Source: Pseudomonadota bacterium (GTDB lineage Bacteria; Pseudomonadota; Gammaproteobacteria; Burkholderiales; Burkholderiaceae_B). From it: 37,270 bases of DNA. The DNA lies in NCBI GenBank assembly GCA_023425645.1, contig JAFACG010000033.1, positions 1 through 37,270 of the forward strand. The letters are read 5' to 3'. How positions within the stretch are numbered: position 1 is the first letter of the stretch; every line of letters starts with the position of its first letter. Below are positions 32,998-37,270 of the stretch, piece by piece. The notes beneath the pieces were generated by a model. The model saw only the letters and a program-made list of their open reading frames with translations. It ran no database searches and was not told where the DNA came from. The position numbers and the translations under genes were made by a program.

Positions 32998-34186
32998 TCA
33001 GGGGCGGCCGATGCCGTTGCAAACGCTGACATCGCCAATGGCCAGGCTGCCGGAGGCGGCCAGGAAGTTGGCTTTGATGGCGTTCTTCCACGATGTGGGC
33101 AACTCGACAAAGTTGTGCTCGGCAATCTTGGTAGCGATTGCGGCGCTATCGGTGCTGCCGTCACCGTAGAAACGCGATAGCAGATGACGTACGCCGTCTT
33201 TCTTGGCCGCCGTGGCGTAGCACTGGCCGACCAGGAAGTTGGTGGTGCCGAAGATGGGGTAACCGGTCATGGGCAGCGTGTAGGCGGGAACCCAGTTGCG
33301 GGGGTTGGATGCTGCACCTGCCGGAATGGTGATGCTATTTAAGGCTGCCTGGATTTCGGCGTTCACAGGCAAGAATGTGTTGATACGTGCGATCGCGCTG
33401 TTATGGAGAGGGACGTAGCTTGGATCGGGGCTCAGATAAGCCAGAACGTTGCTGTTAGCTGTTACAGCAGTTCTAACGCCGCTGCTGCCTCTGCTTGACA
33501 CCCAGGTGCCTGCGGCCTTCAAGGCAGCAGCATCCACGCCAGCTGACGCAACCACTTTTTTGAAGTCGTTGGATACTGTGAAGTTGATGCTGTAAGGAGC
33601 GCAGCCTGCCCTTAGGTAGTTGGCCAGCAGTTCGGTAGTGCCACTGTTGTCTTCACGGTAGATGACTTTGATGGGATCAACACCATAAGCAGCGTTGATT
33701 TGATTCCACGTGGTGAGTTGACGCGAGTAGATCTGGCATATTTGTTGCGTCGTCAGATTCAGGTCGGCAACCGTGCCGTGCTTGTAGGGCAGTACGACCG
33801 AAGTGGCGACAGCGGGGATCTGGATGAAGGCGCCCCATTTGGCGGTGCCGCGGGTGGTTTCTGCGCTGTTGTAAGCCACTTGCTCCTCGACGCTGACGCG
33901 CGAATCGCTGCCGGCGAAATGGACCGAACCGATGCTGTCGAAGTAAGAGGCATTGTTTTCGAAGAATGCTTTCTTACCGTTGCCGCTGCCCACGCCGGTG
34001 TAACTATATATAATATATATGGGCCGTTGTGTCAGGGTTCAGGACGTGGATGAAAACGTCACCGTATAGTGGTACGGGGAGAGTAGAGCCCCCACCAACA
34101 ATTATGTTGGCGTTCGCCGCAGCGGCTGGGACCAGAGCACTGGCCATGAAAATTTTCAGAGCAGCGGTCTTCAAGGATGTTTTCAT
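32998..34186 (-). pseudogene. DING-family phosphate-binding-type protein, frame broken in a TA tract
   Basis: The second of two tandem DING-like genes. The first part (34186-34004) codes for a signal peptide, then IVGGGSTLPVPLYGDVFIHV and LNPDTTAHIYYI followed by a stop. The remainder, from TGVGSGNGKKAFF to CNGIGRP at 32998, is open in another frame and matches the upstream copy throughout. The lesion is in an AT-only tract (about 34003-34020): the gap is 7 nt longer than in the intact gene. One extra TA would make it 9 nt and remove the stop. Everything else looks functional, so this is either a young pseudogene or a switchable gene. AAGG precedes the ATG. Confidence 0.85.
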
Positions 34187-34221
34187 TGCAAGCCTTATAT
34201 AGAAAGGAATGGGTGAAAAAC

Positions 34222-34270
34222 TGAACCAGGCACTGCCGGAGCATGGTGCGCCTAGCAGGCGCCTGGTTCA
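34222..34270 (-). promoter_or_regulatory. Leader hairpin A with T-tract, upstream of the broken DING gene
   Basis: TGAACCAGGC (34222-34231) pairs with GCCTGGTTCA (34261-34270). On the minus strand the hairpin is followed by GTTTTTC, like a terminator, and ends 35 nt before the start of the DING copy. It can end transcripts of the upstream copy (stop at 34335) or act as an attenuator. Confidence 0.6.
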
Positions 34271-34334
34271 TGAAAGACCTGCTGAAGAACTATGCAGAGT
34301 CTGAAAGTTAATTAGGCCAAATTAGGCCGGAAGT

Positions 34335-35522
34335 TTAAGGGCGGCCGATGCCGTTGCAAACGCTGGCGTCACCAATGGCCAGGCTGCCGGAGGCGGCCAG
34401 GAAGTTGGTTTTGATAGCGTCTTTCCACGACGTGGGCAGTTCGATGAAGTTGTGATCGACAATCTGGGTGGCGATCGTGGCGCTATCGGCGCTGCCATCA
34501 CCGTAGAAGCGCGACAGCAGATGGCGTACGCCGTCTTTCTTGGCAGCCGTGGCATAACACTGGCCGACCAGGAAGTTGGTGGTACCGAAGATGGGGTAGC
34601 CGGTGGCAGGCAGCGTGTAGGCGGGAACCCAGTTGCGGGGGTTGGATGCGGCGCCAGCGGGGATGGCGATGCTGTTCAGCGCCGTCTGGATGTTGGCGTT
34701 CACAGGCAGGAATGTGTTGATACGGGCGACCTTGCCGTTATCGCTAGGGGTGAACTTAGGATCAGGGCTCAAGTAAGCCAGAACGTTGCTGTTAGCTGTT
34801 ACAGCATCGCTAACGCCGCTGCTGCCCGTGCCCGACACCCAGGTACCTGCGGCCTTCAAGGCGGCTGCGTCCACGCCTGCCGAGGCAACCACCGCTTTGA
34901 AGTCGTTCGAAACGGTGAAGGTGATGCCGTGGGGAGCGCAGCCCGCCTTCAGGAAGTCGGCCAGCAGTTCGGTAGTGCCGCTATTGTCTTCGCGGTAGAT
35001 GACCTTGATGGGGTCAGTACCGTAAGCCGTATTGACTTGATTCCACGTGGTGATTTGACGCGAGTAGATCTTGCAGATCTGTTCGGTCGTCAGGTTCAGG
35101 TCGGCGACCGTACCGTGCTTGTAGGGCAGCAGAACCGAGGTGGCGACGGCCGGAATCTGGATGAAAGCGCCCCATTTGGCGGTGCCGCGGGCGGTTTCGG
35201 CGTTGTTGTAAGCCACTTGCTCCGCGACGCTGACGCGCGAGTCGCTGCCGGCAAAATGGACGGGACCGGCGCCGCCCAAGAAGGAAGCGTCGTTGCCGAA
35301 GAAGGCTTTCTTGCCGTTGCCGCTGCCCACGCCGGTGTAGCCGTAGGTATTGACGGTTGCGTCAGGGTTCAGCACGGTCGAGAAAACGTCTTTGTACAGC
35401 AGTTCTGGCAGAGTAGCGCCGCCGCCGACGATGGCGTTGGCGTTGGCGTTGGCGGCACCGGCGGCAGCCAGAATGCTGGCGGCCAGAAGGCCCATGGATG
35501 TAGCTTTAGCGAACTTTTTCAT
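34335..35522 (-). CDS. DING-family phosphate-binding-type exported protein
   Basis: A 395-residue protein with a signal peptide ending near residue 27 (AANANA). The mature start AIVGGGATLPELLYKDVF corresponds to the DINGGGATLP start of DING proteins. Other hallmarks are YTGVGSGNGKKAF, HFAGSDSRVS, WGAFIQIPAVATSVLLPYKH, IYREDNSGTTEL, TGYPIFGTTNFLVGQCYA and the C-terminus SVCNGIGRP. DING proteins are PstS-like type II binding proteins that hold phosphate between two lobes; some are secreted and some carry phosphatase activity. No pst transporter genes are nearby. GAGG 7 nt before the ATG is the ribosome site. A tandem relative follows downstream. Phosphate is the inferred ligand. Confidence 0.85.
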   Translation of the reverse strand: MKKFAKATSMGLLAASILAAAGAANANANAIVGGGATLPELLYKDVFSTVLNPDATVNTYGYTGVGSGNGKKAFFGNDASFLGGAGPVHFAGSDSRVSVAEQVAYNNAETARGTAKWGAFIQIPAVATSVLLPYKHGTVADLNLTTEQICKIYSRQITTWNQVNTAYGTDPIKVIYREDNSGTTELLADFLKAGCAPHGITFTVSNDFKAVVASAGVDAAALKAAGTWVSGTGSSGVSDAVTANSNVLAYLSPDPKFTPSDNGKVARINTFLPVNANIQTALNSIAIPAGAASNPRNWVPAYTLPATGYPIFGTTNFLVGQCYATAAKKDGVRHLLSRFYGDGSADSATIATQIVDHNFIELPTSWKDAIKTNFLAASGSLAIGDASVCNGIGRP

Positions 35523-35561
35523 GTCAAACCTCGATAAGAAGGAACTGATAGAAAAAAAGCA

Positions 35562-35608
35562 GAACCAGGCGCGGGAGGGACGTTGCGCGCCCGAGGGGCG
35601 CCTGGTTC
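35562..35608 (-). promoter_or_regulatory. Leader hairpin B with T-tract, upstream of the intact DING gene
   Basis: GAACCAGGCGC (35562-35572) pairs with GCGCCTGGTTC (35598-35608). On the minus strand seven T follow within 3 nt. It lies only 40 nt before the DING start, so it is inside the 5' leader or just at the end of an upstream transcript. The 30 bp to the right are nearly the same as beside hairpin A. Confidence 0.65.
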
Positions 35609-35750
35609 ATGAAGGACCTGCTAAAGAACAAGAACAGCGCAGTGCATGAAAACAGGTATCCGGGTGAAATCATCTTCTGGCTGTTATCGACGATGTGGAG
35701 TCGATGGCGTCATTGTGGGGCTTGAATATTAAATCTGTATGAACGGATTT

Positions 35751-35780
35751 TCCCGATTACGATTTTTGTAAATCCCGATT
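35751..35780. promoter_or_regulatory. Paired TCCCGATT octamers 22 bp apart
   Basis: Copies lie at 35751-35758 and 35773-35780. A 22-bp spacing is two helical turns. They lie 230-260 bp upstream of the intact DING gene. A third copy is at 35959-35966 and a fourth at 14601-14608, all in AT-rich gene-free DNA. Confidence 0.4.
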
Positions 35781-36198
35781 CGTCACTTTTTATTGATTAA
35801 AAAATGAATTAATTAATAGTTTAAAAAAATTAAATAAGTTATTGATTTTCAAAGTATTTTGTTGATATTTTATTTTTTGCTTAAAGCTTTTTCTGAGGGG
35901 CTTATGAAAGGGTTTTTTGAGAGTAAATGAGGTTTATTGAAATTAGCTTTATACAAAATCCCGATTTTAAGTAACCGTGAAATTTTTGATGCTGAAAACC
36001 GACATTTTTTGCCGAAGTCGGCGATATCGGCGGGCTGGCATGTTGGAAGGCGTGTTTGGGGGCAATGGATGTGTCGGCGGGGCATGCGGTCCGCGGCGAC
36101 AGGTCCGTCAGGGGAAAGGCGTGCTCGGGCATGGGCATGCCCCGGATGCGGACGCAGGGTTCCCCTGACTGCATGCGCAGCGGGCAGGAGAAAAAATG

Positions 36199-36244
36199 CT
36201 GAACCAGGCGTTAGCGAACTGGCTCCCGGAGCCGCCTGGTTCAG
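36199..36244 (-). terminator. Hairpin C with T-tract
   Basis: CTGAACCAGGCG (36199-36210) pairs with CGCCTGGTTCAG (36233-36244). On the minus strand AGCATTTTTTC follows. The stem is the same as in hairpins A and B, but the loop and flanks differ and no gene starts just downstream. Confidence 0.6.
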
Positions 36245-36757
36245 CGAAAGAGGCCGTTAGGGCGTTTGCTTATTGTTGGACTGCCTGCATCCTTTTCTTG
36301 CCGGCCTGGAAGCAATCGTGCCGCCCATGCAGTATGCGGGCCGGGCATGACAGGCAGGCTACGGCAATATGAAGCTTTGAAGAAAAAAAATCAGGATAAT
36401 CATACGCTTACGGATGATATGGGTTTTACGGTCATTGAGTTCAAACCCTTGATCCGACGTGGGATTTCCAGGAGCCGAAGCAGCGGCCCCATGAGCTCCT
36501 GTGGAGTCGTTACCGCTTTCCGCATGGCGAAATGAAAAAATCCCGAAATGCCTGTTTTTTCAGCTGTTTTTTTTGGGCTGGAATGTGACAGCTGTCATAT
36601 TCGGGCTGAGCGGGACGGCGCATGTCAGCCTCTCCGGGCAGGCAGCAGGAGGAATAACTGCGTAATTTTGACGATGGACGAAAGCTCGCCCGCCCGTTCT
36701 GTTGCCGGAAGCAGTCGGGCATGCTGTCCGGATGTTCATCATGCCAGGTGCGCCGCC

Positions 36758-37270
36758 ATGTCTCTGCTGGACGCCAGCTATCGTTTGTTGTTCAGTCATC
36801 GCATTCTGCTGCGCGATCTGTTGCTTGCCGTCGTGCCCGCGGATGTGCTGGGGCGTCTGGATGTCGGACGCGCCGAACTGGTGTCGCCGGTTTATGTCGG
36901 GCCCGCCTTGCAGCTCAGGCAGGCGGACCTGGTGTGGAACGTGCCGATTCAGGAGCCATTGCAAGGCCATGTGCTGATTGCCATCGAGCAGCAGTCCCGG
37001 CCTGATGCCTGCATGGCGTTGCGCACGTATACCTATGGCGGATTGCAGCTGCAGGCGGCCAGCCGGCGGCAGCGGGCCGCTCAAGGCCTGCCCATTCTGG
37101 TTTCTTTGGTGCTGTACAGCGGGGCGCGGCCCTGGCATGGCGTGCGCGCCGTGCAGCGTCTGTTCCAGGCGCCTTTTCACCCGTGGCTGAAGCGCCACAT
37201 TCCGCGGCAAGCTTTCTTGCTTGTCGACTTTAAAAAACATGCTTTGAACGGATTCTTGCAGGAGCCGAAC
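36758..37270 (+). CDS. Rpn-family nuclease, cut by the window end
   Basis: The first 171 residues of a third Rpn/YhgA-like protein. It starts SLLDASYRLLFSHRILLRDL, like the intact member at 16839-17837. The nuclease residues fall at the same positions: D57 (QADLVWNV) and E77-Q-Q79 (IAIEQQSRPD). LVSLVLYSGARPWHG and IPRQAFLLVDFKKHAL follow. It has diverged clearly from the other copies, so it is an older paralogue or came separately. The ATG at 36758 is chosen by alignment with the other copy; an AGG lies 10 nt upstream. The C-terminal repeat region is outside the window. Confidence 0.85.
   Translation, partial: MSLLDASYRLLFSHRILLRDLLLAVVPADVLGRLDVGRAELVSPVYVGPALQLRQADLVWNVPIQEPLQGHVLIAIEQQSRPDACMALRTYTYGGLQLQAASRRQRAAQGLPILVSLVLYSGARPWHGVRAVQRLFQAPFHPWLKRHIPRQAFLLVDFKKHALNGFLQEPN

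Larger units (their letters stand above)
35523..36757. other. Gene-free, AT-rich upstream region of the DING genes
   Basis: No credible gene was found in this 1.2-kb stretch; the frames in it lack motifs and ribosome sites. Bases about 35730-35990 are very AT-rich compared with the rest of the window. It holds hairpins B (35562-35608) and C (36199-36244), three TCCCGATT octamers and the palindrome TGACAGCTGTCA at 36586-36597. The leftward DING promoter and the rightward Rpn promoter should lie here, but no promoter boxes can be named with confidence. Confidence 0.55.

Noticed and set aside
36586..36597. TGACAGCTGTCA as a PhoB box
   Set aside because: It has a CTGTCAT half but no second half 11 bp away as PhoB direct repeats require. 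It remains just a palindrome upstream of the third Rpn gene.
1..37270. CRISPR arrays, rRNA and tRNA genes
   Set aside because: No regularly spaced repeats and no cloverleaf or rRNA-like sequence were recognised on reading; a covariance-model search was not possible.

Overview
The window is high-GC betaproteobacterial DNA, most likely from the family Alcaligenaceae (the Bordetella/Achromobacter/Kerstersia neighbourhood). The family call rests on a Bug-type (TctC) solute-binding protein, a tsdBA thiosulfate oxidation pair, an ACS-type MFS transporter, a giant DUF3739-type filamentous haemagglutinin and several Rpn-family nucleases. Genus cannot be fixed from sequence reading alone.

Left end (1-4.8 kb): a small acquired island on the minus strand. 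It holds an XRE-family regulator, an AAA+ ATPase and a subtilisin-like (S8) protease with overlapping reading frames. The ATPase/protease pair matches IetAS, known as a plasmid toxin-antitoxin-like module and as a listed antiphage system. Beside it lies the N-terminal arm-domain remnant of a tyrosine integrase, which marks the island as mobile in origin. A strong terminator separates it from the chromosomal-type genes.

4.8-13.8 kb: metabolic genes. tsdB-tsdA (periplasmic dihaem cytochromes for thiosulfate to tetrathionate) are on the minus strand. Then come a Bug solute-binding protein coupled to a signal-peptide-less BMP-like protein, and a convergent glutamate racemase gene. Next is an AraC-type regulator that appears to have lost its first helix-turn-helix, followed by a cupin gene, a metallo-beta-lactamase-fold hydrolase and an MFS transporter. 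The same 10-bp sequence lies upstream of both the cupin gene and the hydrolase-transporter pair, suggesting shared control.

13.8-20 kb: accessory and mosaic DNA. It contains a protein made only of the N-terminal domain of an IS5-type transposase, a partial type II secretion set (gspC opposite gspHIJ), an intact Rpn nuclease gene, an IS3-end-like hairpin element, a yjdM/phnA gene, a truncated and nonsense-mutated second Rpn copy, and a higBA-like toxin-antitoxin operon with its promoter and palindromic operator.

20-33 kb: one 12.7-kb gene for a 4,248-residue TpsA-type filamentous adhesin, with no TpsB partner in the window. 33-35.6 kb: two tandem genes for DING-family phosphate-binding-type proteins. 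The downstream copy is broken by a single frame change in a TA-dinucleotide tract. Each has a similar hairpin plus T-tract in its leader. An AT-rich gene-free stretch follows, and the window ends inside a third Rpn-family gene.

The best candidates for something new are the leader hairpins and slippage-prone tract of the DING pair, the intragenic start in the Rpn gene, the half-HTH AraC protein with its repeated operators, and the stand-alone IS5 N-terminal protein.
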